Shown in pieces: positions 18,117 through 29,133 of a stretch of DNA of 64,000 nucleotides. Position 1 is the stretch's first letter, and every line of letters starts with the position of its first letter. The DNA is taken from assembly GCA_016125285.1 (NCBI GenBank), contig WGMA01000039.1, positions 1 to 64,000 on the forward strand, written 5' to 3'. The notes beneath the pieces were generated by a model that was not told where the DNA came from, searched no databases, and was given only the letters and a program-made list of their open reading frames with translations. A program made the translations under genes and the position numbers. This DNA comes from Phycisphaera sp. Lineage in GTDB: Bacteria > Planctomycetota > Phycisphaerae > Phycisphaerales > Zrk34.

Positions 18117-19859
18117 ATGCCGCTGACGTTGTACTGGTACATCCTGCGTGACCTGTTGAAGCTGCTGGCGTTGAGCACGGCGGTGCTCGTGTTCGTGTTC
18201 AGCTTCGGGTTCGCGATCAAGCCGATCAGCGAGGGGCTGCTCAGCGCCGGGCAGGTGCTGCGCGTGATCGCCTACGCGGCGCCGGGCATGATGGTGTTCG
18301 TCCTGCCGTTCACCGCGGCGCTCAGCAGCACGCTGGTGTTCTTCCGGCTGGTTACGGACAGCGAGATCACCGCGTGCGCGGCGTCGGGGATCAGCTACCG
18401 GCAGCTGCTCACGCCGGTGTTCGCGCTGGGCCTGACGCTGTCGCTGACGATGTTCTACCTGAGCAACTGGGTGGTGCCGCGTGCGTGGCGCCTGGTCGAG
18501 CAGCAGATCGAGCAGGACGTGACGCAGCTGATCGTGCAGCAGATCCAGCGTGAGGGGCTGGCGGACCTGGGCAACGGCGTGATCCTCTACGCGGACCGCG
18601 CGCAGAGCAACGTGCCGGTGACCGAGGAGCGGCCGGCGGGCGTGCCGATGCCGGACAACCGGATGGTGTTTGACGGTGTGGCGGTGGGCAAGATGGACTT
18701 TGTGCCGGTGCTCGACGACGCGGGCAAGCCGATGCTCACCCCCAAGGGCAAGCCGATGTACATGACGCAGATCCAGTCGGACTACACGGCGGAGCGCGCG
18801 GTGGTCGACATCTATCGCGACGACGTCAACGGACGGACGTACGCGACGATGATGCTGCTGCGCGTCGCGGCCAACGACCCGCAGTCGGACCACCTGGTGT
18901 TCATCGAGCGTCAGCCGATCAAGGCGTTCGAGCTGCCATCGCTGTTCGAGCAGAAGGCGAAGTTCCTGTCGCTGCCCCGGCTGCGTGAGCTGGCGGCGCA
19001 CCCGGAAGAGAGCCGGCGTGTGCGCGACGCCAAGCGGCACCTCGTGGACGTGGTGGCGGCGCAGGACCTGATCCGGTCGGTGTTCGGCGCGATGAAGGGT
19101 CACGGCGAGCTGATGCTGACCACGCCGCAGGGCGAGCGGTACTACGTGACGGCGCCGGGGGTGAAGCTGGCGGGCGAGTCGATGGTGATCGGCACGCCGA
19201 CGCCGGCCGACGCGCCCGCGACCACGCCGGTGGAGCGCGACGTGCTGGTGCAGCTGAAGATCGGCGGGCTGGTCACGCGTGAGATGAAGGCGGACTGGGG
19301 CGAGCTGCGTGCGGTGCGCAACGATCTGGACGAAGAGCCGCGGATGAACCTGACGCTGAAGAACGTGGTGGTGACGGATCGCTCGTCGCCCACGGCCGGT
19401 GCGTTGAAGGAGGTCACGCTGCCGCTGCTTCAGTGGGGCGAGTCGCTGACGCGGCCGCTGCGGGAGATGTCGATCGACGCCCTCGGCGAGCACGCGGCGA
19501 TGTACCCGAAAGCCGACGAGATCAAGAAGCAACACCTGGACCTGGACAGCGCGGTCGACAAGCTGATGCGCGACATCACGAGCCTCGTGCACGAGCGTGC
19601 GGCGATGGCGACGCTGTGCCTGCTGGTGCTGCTGCTGGGCGCGTTGATGAGCATGCTGCTGCGCTACCAGCCGCCGCTGGCGATCTTCTTCTGGTGCTTC
19701 GTGCCGACGATCGCCACGTTCATGGCGATCTCGCGCGGGCAGAGCCTGATGACGTGGCGGAGCTACGACCCGATGATCGGCATGGTGACGATCTGGACCG
19801 GCGTGGCGGCGCTCGGCGTGGCGCTGCTGGTGATCTACGCGAGGCTGAGCCGCAACTGA
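18117..19859 (+). CDS. lptF: Lipopolysaccharide export permease LptF/LptG family (first copy)
   Basis: A 580-residue inner-membrane subunit of the Lpt ABC system that extracts lipopolysaccharide from the inner membrane. It begins with the family pattern YWYILRDLLKLLALSTAVLV, has membrane helices in the first about 130 residues, a large periplasmic beta-jellyroll-type domain in the middle, and helices again in the last about 90 residues. It is longer than E. coli LptF (366 residues) because of an enlarged periplasmic domain (about residues 130-480). A second family member follows after 9 bases, giving the heterodimer. Which of the two is F and which G is assigned from order only. Confidence 0.82.
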   Translation: MPLTLYWYILRDLLKLLALSTAVLVFVFSFGFAIKPISEGLLSAGQVLRVIAYAAPGMMVFVLPFTAALSSTLVFFRLVTDSEITACAASGISYRQLLTPVFALGLTLSLTMFYLSNWVVPRAWRLVEQQIEQDVTQLIVQQIQREGLADLGNGVILYADRAQSNVPVTEERPAGVPMPDNRMVFDGVAVGKMDFVPVLDDAGKPMLTPKGKPMYMTQIQSDYTAERAVVDIYRDDVNGRTYATMMLLRVAANDPQSDHLVFIERQPIKAFELPSLFEQKAKFLSLPRLRELAAHPEESRRVRDAKRHLVDVVAAQDLIRSVFGAMKGHGELMLTTPQGERYYVTAPGVKLAGESMVIGTPTPADAPATTPVERDVLVQLKIGGLVTREMKADWGELRAVRNDLDEEPRMNLTLKNVVVTDRSSPTAGALKEVTLPLLQWGESLTRPLREMSIDALGEHAAMYPKADEIKKQHLDLDSAVDKLMRDITSLVHERAAMATLCLLVLLLGALMSMLLRYQPPLAIFFWCFVPTIATFMAISRGQSLMTWRSYDPMIGMVTIWTGVAALGVALLVIYARLSRN

Positions 19860-19868
19860 CGAACGACG

Positions 19869-21008
19869 ATGAAAACGATCGACCGCTACATCATCCGGCT
19901 GTTCCTGCTGAACTTCGTCATCCTCTTCGTGGTGCTGGTGGCGCTGTTCGTGTTGCTGGACCTGATCAGCAACTTCGACGAGTTCGTCAACGAGGCGCAG
20001 AAGGTCGAGGGCGGCTGGATCGCGCAGACGTGGGAGACGATCCGGCTGTGCGGGGATTTCTACGGCCCGCTGACGCTGCTGCTCTACGTCTACATGGCCG
20101 GCCTGCTGCCGATCGGCGCCGCGGCGTTCACCTTCGCGACGCTCGTGCGCAACAACGAGCTGCTGGCGATGCTGTCCGGCGGCGTGTCGATGCACCGGAT
20201 CGCGATGCCGGTGATCGTGATGGGCATCGCGGCGAACGCGGCGCTGATGCTGGACCAGGAGGTGCTGCTGCCGCGGTACGCGCAGAAGGTCAGCCGGACG
20301 CAGGCGGACGTCGGCCGCGGCGACGCCGGACGCCTCCAGCTGCGGTTCATGCCGGACGGCCAGGGCGCGCTGTTCACCGCGGCGCGGTTCGACGTGGCAA
20401 GCAACACGATGTTTGAGGTCGTGATCCTCCGCCGCGAGCGCGTGGCGGACGGCCGTTTCGGCCGGGCGCTGGAGCGCGTGATCGCCAAGCGGGCGGTGTG
20501 GGACGCGGCGAAGAGCGGGTGGCGGCTGGACCAGGGCTTCCGCATCGCACACGACGTGCAGGTGGGCGGCTCCGGCTACGCCTCGCGACGCCGCGAGGAG
20601 ATCGACTTTCTCCCGTCCGACCTCGACCCCGTCACGATCCTCACACGTCAACGCTTCCTATATCGCCAGCTGCTGAGCCTCGGCCAGCTGTCGCAGCTGA
20701 TGGACAAGGACCAGGTGATGGACACCGCCGAGATCCAGCGGATCCGCCACAGCCGGTTCAGCATCGTCGTGGTGAACATGCTGATCCTCGTGATGGGCCT
20801 GCCGTTCTTCCTGATGCGTGTGCCGGGCATGCTGTTCAAACAGGCGATCCGGGCGTGCGCGTTGTGCGTCCCGGCGTGGGGCGGCGGATTCATCATGATG
20901 CAGATCGAGCCGGGCATGCTGAACCTGCCCCCGGCCGCGATCGCCTGGATGCCCGTGGCGATGTACCTGCCCGTGGCGTATTACCTGTTCGACTCGATGG
21001 ACACGTAG
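19869..21008 (+). CDS. lptG: Lipopolysaccharide export permease LptF/LptG family (second copy)
   Basis: A 379-residue permease of the YjgP/YjgQ family, of normal length for LptG. It begins MKTIDRYIIRLFLLNFVILF, has helices near residues 10-35, 60-85 and 100-125, a periplasmic domain, and three helices in the last 100 residues. It lies 9 bases after lptF and is surely co-transcribed. With LptF it forms the membrane core; the LptB ATPase is not in this window. Confidence 0.85.
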   Translation: MKTIDRYIIRLFLLNFVILFVVLVALFVLLDLISNFDEFVNEAQKVEGGWIAQTWETIRLCGDFYGPLTLLLYVYMAGLLPIGAAAFTFATLVRNNELLAMLSGGVSMHRIAMPVIVMGIAANAALMLDQEVLLPRYAQKVSRTQADVGRGDAGRLQLRFMPDGQGALFTAARFDVASNTMFEVVILRRERVADGRFGRALERVIAKRAVWDAAKSGWRLDQGFRIAHDVQVGGSGYASRRREEIDFLPSDLDPVTILTRQRFLYRQLLSLGQLSQLMDKDQVMDTAEIQRIRHSRFSIVVVNMLILVMGLPFFLMRVPGMLFKQAIRACALCVPAWGGGFIMMQIEPGMLNLPPAAIAWMPVAMYLPVAYYLFDSMDT

Positions 21009-21054
21009 CGCGCTCGGCGGCGTGTTACGCGACGCGGCGCGTCAGACGTGTTGT

Positions 21055-22281
21055 TCACGTGATCGCCGGCGGCCCGACGGGCGCCTCGACGCCGGACGCC
21101 TCGGCGAGCCGGCGCTTGAGGTACGGCATGCAGCTGAACCCGAGGATCGCCACGATGACCGTCAGCGCCAGCCGATCGATCAGCAGCACCGTCACGCCCT
21201 GGGCCCCCGTCATGCCCGTGCGCGACGACAGCCACCCGCCGATCGCCTCGCGGAAGCCGAGCGGCCCGACCATCTCCACGAAGTTGCTCGCCATCGCCAG
21301 CACCAACGCGTGCGCGAACGTCACCTCGGCGCCGAGCAGGTCCGCCGCGATGTAGAACCGGCCCGCGAAGCAGAACGAGTCGCCCAGCCGCGCCAGCGTC
21401 CAGATCGCCAGCCCGCCGGTCATGCCGCGTTTCATCTCGCCGACCTTGAACCACTTCAGCACCATCGCGATCACCGGCAGCGCCACCGCGATGCCGACCA
21501 GAAGCGTCCCGCCGACCACCGCCCACCACACGCCATCGACCGCGTCACGCCATAGCGACGCGGCGACCAGCACCGCGTAGACCGCCATCGTGCCGCCCGC
21601 GACCATCAGCATGCTCAGCAGGCTCCCGCGGTACGCGATGCCGTGACACTTCTTGAGGTACACCGCCCGGCCGATCAGCCCGACCTTCGGCAGGTAGTTC
21701 AGCAACGCCGACGCGCCCATGATCGCGATCCACTCGGCCATGCCGATCCGCTTCCGCTCGTCGTGCTCGAACGGGCGCGTCGCGATCATGAACATCACGG
21801 CGTTGAGGAAGATCGCGACGGCGGCGAGCCCGAGCAGCGACCAGATCTGCCACGCCTGCGCCGCGTGGATCTTGCTCCAGTCCAGCTTTCTGAACGCGTA
21901 AACGATGCACGCCAGCAGCAGCCCCAGGCCGACCGCGTACATGCCCCAGCGCACCCACGCGTTGCCCTTCTTCAGCTCGTCGTGCTCGGGGTGCAGCACC
22001 GCCTCGGTCACCGCGCCCAGCTCGTCGTGCGGCTCGTCGGACATGTCCGGCTCGCCGCGCTCGTCGAGGTGGATCGCACGCGGCGCGTCGTCGCGCACCA
22101 TCGCCTCGTCCGCGTCGAGGTCCGCGGCGGGCGCCGGGTCGTACGCGCCGTCCGCGTCGGGCGCGGCGGCGTCGCGCTCGTCGACATCGTCGACGTCGGG
22201 CTTGCGGTCGTGCTGCGGTTGGCCGTCCATCACGGAGTCGCTTTCACGGAGTTGGTCGTACGCGGGGCGCTGTGACGTCAC
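21055..22281 (-). CDS. Lysylphosphatidylglycerol-synthase-like (UPF0104) membrane protein
   Basis: A 408-residue membrane protein. The first about 105 residues are strongly acidic and low in complexity (many Asp, Ala, Glu), followed by about eight hydrophobic segments. The signature NYLPKVGLIGRAVYLKK resembles the lysylphosphatidylglycerol synthase transmembrane region, a flippase-like domain. No synthase domain is attached, so the cargo is unknown. Its GTG start at 22281 overlaps the TGA of pyrE (GTGA), which supports this start over the ATG 51 bases further in. It is the second gene of a pyrE operon. Confidence 0.7.
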   Translation of the reverse strand: MTSQRPAYDQLRESDSVMDGQPQHDRKPDVDDVDERDAAAPDADGAYDPAPAADLDADEAMVRDDAPRAIHLDERGEPDMSDEPHDELGAVTEAVLHPEHDELKKGNAWVRWGMYAVGLGLLLACIVYAFRKLDWSKIHAAQAWQIWSLLGLAAVAIFLNAVMFMIATRPFEHDERKRIGMAEWIAIMGASALLNYLPKVGLIGRAVYLKKCHGIAYRGSLLSMLMVAGGTMAVYAVLVAASLWRDAVDGVWWAVVGGTLLVGIAVALPVIAMVLKWFKVGEMKRGMTGGLAIWTLARLGDSFCFAGRFYIAADLLGAEVTFAHALVLAMASNFVEMVGPLGFREAIGGWLSSRTGMTGAQGVTVLLIDRLALTVIVAILGFSCMPYLKRRLAEASGVEAPVGPPAIT

Positions 22282-22808
22282 ACGCCCAGGTCAGACTTGG
22301 TGAACAACGCTTCGAAAGCGTAGCCCGCGGCCTCGATGTTGTCGCGGGCGCCCTCCTCGCGGTCGATCGTCCCGACGATCTTCACGATGCTCGCGCCCGT
22401 CGCCTCGATCACCTTCGCCGCCTCGAGGATCTGCCCGCCGGTCGTGCACACGTCCTCGACGAGCATCACGCGGTCGCCCTCGCCGAGCTTGCCCTCGAGT
22501 TGCTTGGCGGTGCCGTAGTCCTTCTTCTGGTTGCGGATGAACACGCAGGGCAGGCCGCTGGCCAGCGACGCGGCGGTCACGAGCGGGATCCCGCCGAGCT
22601 CCGCGCCCGCCAGCACCGTCACACCGTCCGCCGGGTCGATCCGTTCGGCGAACATCTTGCCGAGCTCGACGAGGATGTCCGGCTGCGTGCTGAACAGGTA
22701 CTTGTCGAGGTAGTAGTGGCTGGTCTTGCCGCTCCGCAGCGTGAACCGGCCGCGCAGCAACGCCACGTCCGCGATCCGCTCGGCGATCTGCTGTCGTGTC
22801 ATGCTCAT
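22278..22808 (-). CDS. pyrE: Orotate phosphoribosyltransferase
   Basis: A 176-residue enzyme that joins orotate and PRPP to form OMP in pyrimidine synthesis. The PRPP-binding motif is VMLVEDVCTTGGQILEA, and the N-terminal RFTLRSGKTSHYYLDKYL is the typical orotate-site region. Length fits the archaeal and Gram-positive type short form. Start ATG 22808 has TATGCT 7 bases ahead and no ribosome binding site. The following gene is a flippase-like membrane protein coupled by a 4-base overlap. Confidence 0.9.
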   Translation of the reverse strand: MSMTRQQIAERIADVALLRGRFTLRSGKTSHYYLDKYLFSTQPDILVELGKMFAERIDPADGVTVLAGAELGGIPLVTAASLASGLPCVFIRNQKKDYGTAKQLEGKLGEGDRVMLVEDVCTTGGQILEAAKVIEATGASIVKIVGTIDREEGARDNIEAAGYAFEALFTKSDLGV

Positions 22809-22815
22809 GGGCGAA

Positions 22816-22821
22816 AGCATA
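22816..22821 (-). promoter_or_regulatory. -10-like box before pyrE
   Basis: On the minus strand TATGCT ends 7 bases before the ATG at 22808, within the 40-base gap after the cyclophilin gene. Confidence 0.5.
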
Positions 22822-22848
22822 CCGGCGGGTACGGCACACATAAAGCCG

Positions 22849-23643
22849 TCACGCCTCGGTGGGCTTGTCCCCGGTCTCGCCCGTGTCGCTCGCCGCCGCG
22901 GACTCCTCCGGCGCGGGGTTGTCCATGCCGTGGTGGTAGTCGTGGTCGTAGGCGTGATGGTCGTCCCAGTCCTCGAAGCAGTGCATGATCTGCACCGGGT
23001 GCTCGGGCACGCCGAGCTCGGGGCTCGTCAGCGCGCTCTGGGCGATCTGCTCGACGGTGTCCATGCAGCGGTCGAGCACCTTGCCGAACACCGTGTACTG
23101 CCCGTCGAGGTGGGCGCAGTTCTCGCGGTTGAGGCTGATGAAGAACTGCGAGCTGGCGGAGTCCGCCTCGTTGGGCCGACGCGCCATCGACACCGTGCCG
23201 CGATCGTGCGGCGTGTCGTTGAACTCCGCGGCGACCGTGTACCCGCAGCCGCCGGTCCCGTCGCCCTTCGGGCAGCCCGCCTGAATCAGGAAGTTCGGCA
23301 CGACGCGGTGGAAGCTCAGGCCGTCGAAGAAACCGTTGTGCACCAGCTGCAGGAAGTGGTCCGCCGTGCGCGGCGCGACGTTGTGCCACAGCTCGATGAC
23401 GATGTCGCCGTACGTTGTGTCGAGGCGCACACGGTTGATGTGGTGATACGGGTCGTCGTGATGCGGATCGTCGTGGGGCACATCCTCCGTTGCGCCGGCG
23501 CCGGTCGCGTCGGTCGTGGCCGCGGCGTCCGCCACGCTCTCCGCCGTAGCTTCGGGCGCGGGCGTCGACTCCGTCGCGCTCGCGCCGTCGACCGTCTCGG
23601 TCGGCTCGGTCTCGTCCTGCGGTTTGTGTTCCTGATCGCTCAT
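22849..23643 (-). CDS. Cyclophilin-type peptidyl-prolyl isomerase with acidic N-terminus
   Basis: A 264-residue protein. Residues 1-75 are a disordered Thr/Ala/Glu/Asp-rich tail. From about residue 80 a cyclophilin domain follows with VRLDTTYGDIVIELW, LSFHRVVPNFLIQAGCPKG and SSQFFISLNRENCAHLDGQYTV-type segments that hold the active-site Arg, Phe and His region. It catalyses cis-trans isomerisation at proline. It lacks a signal peptide and is probably cytoplasmic. It starts at the stop of the preceding cyclophilin gene (GTGACCATG), so the two are an operon. The ATG at 23643 is preferred to GTG 23649. Confidence 0.85.
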   Translation of the reverse strand: MSDQEHKPQDETEPTETVDGASATESTPAPEATAESVADAAATTDATGAGATEDVPHDDPHHDDPYHHINRVRLDTTYGDIVIELWHNVAPRTADHFLQLVHNGFFDGLSFHRVVPNFLIQAGCPKGDGTGGCGYTVAAEFNDTPHDRGTVSMARRPNEADSASSQFFISLNRENCAHLDGQYTVFGKVLDRCMDTVEQIAQSALTSPELGVPEHPVQIMHCFEDWDDHHAYDHDYHHGMDNPAPEESAAASDTGETGDKPTEA

Positions 23644-23645
23644 GG

Positions 23646-24527
23646 TCACTTGCTCACCTTACGCGGCGGCGCGGGCGCCAGCTCCGCGGACTTGATCATA
23701 GGCGGGTCGACCGGTGTGCCCGCACGCGGGTCGGACAGCGGCGTCGCGGCGATCTTCTCGACCACCTCCTTGCCGCCCACCACGTCGCCGAACGCCGCGT
23801 AACCGGCGCTCTGCGCGTTGGGGTCGAGGTGCGGGATCTTGTCGAGGCAGATGAAGAACTGCGAGCCGGCCGAGTCCGGATCGCTCGACCGCGCCATCGA
23901 CAGCGTGCCCTTCTCGTGCTTCTTCGTGCCCGACGCCTCGAGGTCGATCCAGTAGCCCGGGCCGCCCATGCCGGTGCCCGTCGGGTCGCCGCCCTGGATG
24001 ACGAAGCCGGGGATGATGCGGTGCAGCTTGATGTTGGTGTACATGCCGCCGGCGACGAGTTCCATGAAGTTCCTGACGGTGTTCGGCGCGACGTCGGGCG
24101 TGAAGGTGATCGTGATGTCGCCCTCCGACGTGTGCATCACCGCGTTCTGCTCGGCGTAGATCCGCAGGCCGAACGGCTTGCCTTCGCGCTCGCGCTTGAT
24201 CATCGCCGCCTGCCGCGCGTCGGGCGGCCACAGCGGCACCACCACCAGCGCCGAGCCCACGCCCGTCGTCTTGTCCGCCTGCACCGGCTGCACGTAGTAC
24301 GTCGAGCCGTCCCAGATCTTCGGCAGCGCCTGGCCGAGGTCGAACGTCTTGTCGCCCGGGATCGCCGTCTCGCCGACCACCTTGCCCGACGGGTCGAGCA
24401 GCAGCAGGAACGCCGCCTTGTCGCCGCCCTTGAAGTCGGCGTTGATGTTGATCGGCACGGGGTGGTCGGGCTGGTAGTACAACCGGGCCGGGCTCAGCAA
24501 CGCGATGGCGATCGCGAGATGGATCAT
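23646..24527 (-). CDS. Exported cyclophilin-type peptidyl-prolyl isomerase
   Basis: A 293-residue protein starting MIHLAIAIALLSPARLYYQP, a short signal-like segment. Residues 20-125 form a beta-rich extra domain; the cyclophilin domain covers about 130-285 with IKLHRIIPGFVIQGGDPTG and GSQFFICLDKIPHLD, the usual active-site stretches. It would assist protein folding, probably in the periplasm. A GGAG motif lies 8 or 9 bases before the ATG at 24527; the longer open frame upstream has no support. It forms an operon with a second cyclophilin. Confidence 0.83.
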   Translation of the reverse strand: MIHLAIAIALLSPARLYYQPDHPVPININADFKGGDKAAFLLLLDPSGKVVGETAIPGDKTFDLGQALPKIWDGSTYYVQPVQADKTTGVGSALVVVPLWPPDARQAAMIKREREGKPFGLRIYAEQNAVMHTSEGDITITFTPDVAPNTVRNFMELVAGGMYTNIKLHRIIPGFVIQGGDPTGTGMGGPGYWIDLEASGTKKHEKGTLSMARSSDPDSAGSQFFICLDKIPHLDPNAQSAGYAAFGDVVGGKEVVEKIAATPLSDPRAGTPVDPPMIKSAELAPAPPRKVSK

Positions 24528-24647
24528 GGTCGGTTCTCCGTAGTGCGTTTCGCTCTCTCGTGGGGTGTGTCGACACACGCGTGAACGTCAGATGGTCGCC
24601 CACACGGGGTCGGTACGCAAGCGGGGCGGGGGGCGTTCGGTCGCAAT

Positions 24648-24667
24648 AACGCCGATCGGGCGGCGTT
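24648..24667 (-). terminator. Possible terminator after the GT9 gene
   Basis: Stem AACGCCG with its complement CGGCGTT, six-base loop, followed on the minus strand by ATTG. The T-run is poor, so this is tentative. Confidence 0.3.
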
Positions 24668-24762
24668 GTACCGTTGAGGAAGTGGTGGTTGGGGAGAAGC
24701 CGCCGGCATACATGACTGTCGACGGCATTTTTTTGCGCCGGCGCCGGCGTCGAGTGGTCTGT

Positions 24763-25659
24763 TCACCACCGCGCCACCGCGCCGGCCACACGCTCGACCT
24801 CCAGCCAGTCCATCGACGTGGGGCTGCCCGCCCAGATCACCGCCGCGGCCGGACCGACCGGCGCCCACACGCGCGGGTCCGTCGGGCCGAACAACGCCAC
24901 CGTCGCCACGCCCAGCTGCGCCGCCAGGTGCGCCGGGCCGCTGTCGTTGCCCACGAACACCGACGCCTGCGCGATGATCTCGCCCAGTTCCACCGCCGTC
25001 TCCGGCTCGCGCAGATCGTAGCGGTCGCGCCAACGCGCCAGCGTCCCGTCGTCGATCCGCTCCTGCTCGACCTCGCCGACCACCATCACCACCGGTCGGC
25101 CGATCGTCTCCATGCTGTCGACCAGCCGCTCGAACCGATCCGTCGGCCAGCACTTGTCCGCGCCGCCGCTGCCGGGGTGCACCACCACCGGCCCGTCGGG
25201 GTTGCGCCGCCGCTCGGGCATCATCGGCGTCACGCGGATGTCGTTCGCCGTCAGCTGGTGCTCGTAGAACACGCCGATCGGCAGCGAGAAGCCCTCCGGC
25301 GGGCGCGCCTGCACGAAGGCGACGTCGGCCTTCGGCGCGATCGTCCAGATGTTGTCCGCCCACGCGTCGCGCCCGCTGCTGATGAAGCTGACGATGCGCT
25401 TCGCCCCGGCGAGGATCGCGCGGTGGCGGTCGCTGATCTCGTGCCGCGCCTCGGGCGCGAACAGACGCGACCAGTCCGGCGCGTCGCCGTCCATGCCCGT
25501 CACGCCCGGCAGGTGCCGCTCGCTGAGCTTCGCCTTGCCCGACGGCGCGATCAGCGTCGCGCCGCCCGCCGCGCCCATACCGCGCAGCAGGGGCCACGTC
25601 AGCACGCAGTCGCCCAAAGCGCCGTGGTGAAACACCAGTGTTTCGCTCGCGTCGTTCAT
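24763..25659 (-). CDS. Glycosyltransferase family 9 protein
   Basis: A 298-residue GT9 family enzyme, shorter than the copy at 2162. It starts ETLVFHHGALGDCVLTWPLL, the family first strand, and its C-terminal domain carries VFVGNDSGPAHLAAQLGVA and ALFGPTDPRVW, the donor-binding signature. It probably transfers a heptose or similar sugar to lipopolysaccharide. It lies 37 bases after the aminotransferase class IV gene on the same strand. Being distant from the first copy, it may act on a different acceptor. Confidence 0.85.
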   Translation of the reverse strand: MNDASETLVFHHGALGDCVLTWPLLRGMGAAGGATLIAPSGKAKLSERHLPGVTGMDGDAPDWSRLFAPEARHEISDRHRAILAGAKRIVSFISSGRDAWADNIWTIAPKADVAFVQARPPEGFSLPIGVFYEHQLTANDIRVTPMMPERRRNPDGPVVVHPGSGGADKCWPTDRFERLVDSMETIGRPVVMVVGEVEQERIDDGTLARWRDRYDLREPETAVELGEIIAQASVFVGNDSGPAHLAAQLGVATVALFGPTDPRVWAPVGPAAAVIWAGSPTSMDWLEVERVAGAVARW

Positions 25660-25696
25660 GTCGACTCGCCCCTCGTGAAAGTGACTCCGACCGCGC

Positions 25697-26620
25697 TTAC
25701 GCGTCGGCCGCGTCCGACGATCCGCACTCGCGCCGGATCGCCTCGATCAACGCCGCGTGCAGCTGGCCCGTGATCGGGCCCGGCACGCCCTCGCCGATCA
25801 CGCTCTTCTCCACGTGCGCCACCGGCATCACCAGCCAGCTCGAGTTCGTCAGCATCAGCTCGTCGGCCTCGAGCAGATCGTTAATGGTCAGCATGCGCCG
25901 ATGCACCGGGATGTCAAGCGACTCGGCGATCTCGATGAGCGCCGCACGCGTCACGCCCGGCAGCACCGGCGACGGGATCGCGCCGTCCGGCTCCTCGCCG
26001 CGCGCGATCGGCGTGTGCAGCTGACCGTCCTTCACCACCAGCGCGTTCGACACCGAACCGCCGCACAGGTGGTTCGTCACCGTGAACCACAACGCCTCGC
26101 TCGCCTGCGCCGCCGCGGCCTGGCTCAGCGTCCGCAGACGCGACCAGTAGTTCAGCGTCTTGTGACCCGCCGTCGGATCGAACGGGTTCGCCTTGGGGTC
26201 CGCGATCACCACCGTCACGCCGTCGTTGAACAGCGACGCGGGGTACTGCGTGGGCGTCGTCGCCGCGATCAGCACGCTGAGGCTGTGTGCGCCCGACTTC
26301 GACTTCTTCGGCTTCGCGGCCGGCAGCAGCGACAGATCGCCACCGGTCACCGTCAACCGCACGCGCGCCGCGTCGAGGCCGTTCTTCTTCAGCGTCAGCC
26401 CCACCGCCTCGCACAGCGGCTCGGGCTTCAGCCTGTCGGTCAGACCGAGCTGCATCGCGCTGTGGATCAATCGATCGACGTGCGCGCGCAGCCGGAACAC
26501 GTTGCCGTCGTACGCCTGCATCGTTTCGAACAGGCCCACCCCGTGCTGCACCGCCGCGTCGAACACGCTCAACTTCGCCGCGTCCGCATCGACCATCTTG
26601 CCGTCGAGGTAGACCTTCAT
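25697..26620 (-). CDS. Aminotransferase class IV (aminodeoxychorismate lyase or branched-chain type)
   Basis: A 307-residue PLP enzyme of fold type IV. It begins MKVYLDGKMVDADAAKLSVF, has the family GVGLFETMQAYDGNVFRLRAH, and the PLP-binding lysine is K154 in AGHKTLNYWSRL. D-amino acid aminotransferase, IlvE and PabC share this fold and cannot be told apart safely here. The nearby pabB on the same strand (with phzF between) makes a PabC role in p-aminobenzoate synthesis attractive. The ATG at 26620 is chosen because conservation starts there. Confidence 0.8.
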   Translation of the reverse strand: MKVYLDGKMVDADAAKLSVFDAAVQHGVGLFETMQAYDGNVFRLRAHVDRLIHSAMQLGLTDRLKPEPLCEAVGLTLKKNGLDAARVRLTVTGGDLSLLPAAKPKKSKSGAHSLSVLIAATTPTQYPASLFNDGVTVVIADPKANPFDPTAGHKTLNYWSRLRTLSQAAAAQASEALWFTVTNHLCGGSVSNALVVKDGQLHTPIARGEEPDGAIPSPVLPGVTRAALIEIAESLDIPVHRRMLTINDLLEADELMLTNSSWLVMPVAHVEKSVIGEGVPGPITGQLHAALIEAIRRECGSSDAADA

Positions 26621-26710
26621 GCCGCCTATGGTCCGCTCACGCACGCATCGCGTCAATAGACGATCGCGCCGCTTGCGGCTTTGCAAGATCGGCGCAAGTC
26701 GTGCGCGCGG

Positions 26711-27522
26711 TCAGTCCATCAACTCACCGCGCACCACCGTCACCGCCTGCCCGCTCAACAGCGCGCGGTCGCGCGCCGCGTCGACGCGCACGCGCACCAC
26801 GCCGCCGCGCGCCGACGCCTGATACCCGACCAGCGCGTCGCGCCCGAGTCGTGCGCGCCAGTACGCGCCTAGCGTGCGGTGCGCCGAGCCGGTCACCGGG
26901 TCCTCGTCGATGCCGCACTGCGGCGCGAAGAAGCGCGACACGAAGTCGTGCGCTTTGTCGTCGCTGCGCGCCGTGACGATCACGCCGCGGCACTCGATGC
27001 GCGCCAGCAGCGCGAGGTTCGGCCGCAGCTTCCGCACGGCGCGCGCGTCCGGCAATTCGAACAGCACGTCCTCACGCCCGCGCGCCGACGCGGTCGGCCG
27101 CACGCCCAGCGCCGCTTCGATGCCGTCCGGCGCGCCGATCGCGTACGGCGTATCCAGCGGAAAATCCAGCGTGATCCAGCCGTCGTCGCCGCGCGTCGCA
27201 CTCAGCTCACCGCTGCGCGAGTTGAACACGATCGGCGTTGCCGCGCCGACGCGCCCGGTCTCCCACAGCACGTGCGCCGCGGCCAGCGTCGCGTGGCCGC
27301 ACAGATCGACCTCCGTCGTCGGCGTGAACCACGTGATGCCCCACCCGTCATCGCTGCGCCTCACGAACGCCGTCTCGGAAAGGTTCATCTCCGCGGCGAC
27401 ACGCTGAGACCAGCCGTCGCCAACGGCGAGCGTGTCCGACGGGGATTCGCACACGACCACCGCCGCGGGATTGCCACGAAACGGCGTGTCGGTGAACGCG
27501 TCGACCTGATACAGCGGGAGCA

Positions 27523-27523
<1 letters not shown>
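26711..27523 (-). CDS. PhzF-family isomerase/epimerase
   Basis: A 270-residue protein of the phenazine-biosynthesis-like, diaminopimelate-epimerase fold. The N-terminal signature VDAFTDTPFRGNPAAVV and the catalytic glutamate E50 in NLSETAFV are present, as is the C-terminal DPVTGSAHRTL. Most bacterial PhzF proteins outside phenazine clusters have unknown substrates; no other phenazine gene is seen. Its ATG overlaps the stop of pabB (TAATG), so translation is coupled to a chorismate-using enzyme, which may hint at a related aromatic substrate. Confidence 0.85.
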
Positions 27524-28986
<1,463 letters not shown>

Positions 28987-28992
28987 CGGACG

Positions 28993-29002
28993 ATACTATA
29001 CT
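28993..29002. promoter_or_regulatory. Overlapping divergent -10 boxes of pabB and ppdK
   Basis: On the minus strand TAGTAT (28993-28998) ends 6 bases before the pabB ATG. On the plus strand TATACT (28997-29002) could serve ppdK with a leader of about 125 bases. The boxes share two bases, so the two polymerases would compete. Confidence 0.45.
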
Positions 29003-29133
29003 CTGCGTTTCTCTTTGCCCGTGGGAGCGGGCGACGGGATACGTAACGTGGCACGACAGTCTGTCCACCGCCAGGCGAGACGAGCCAGTGGCGCCGGCGG
29101 CCAACCGATCACAAGCAAGAAGGTGTACGAACG

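Noticed and set aside
18090-20651. An 853-codon frame antisense to lptFG
   Set aside because: Arg/His-rich shadow of two clear membrane protein genes.
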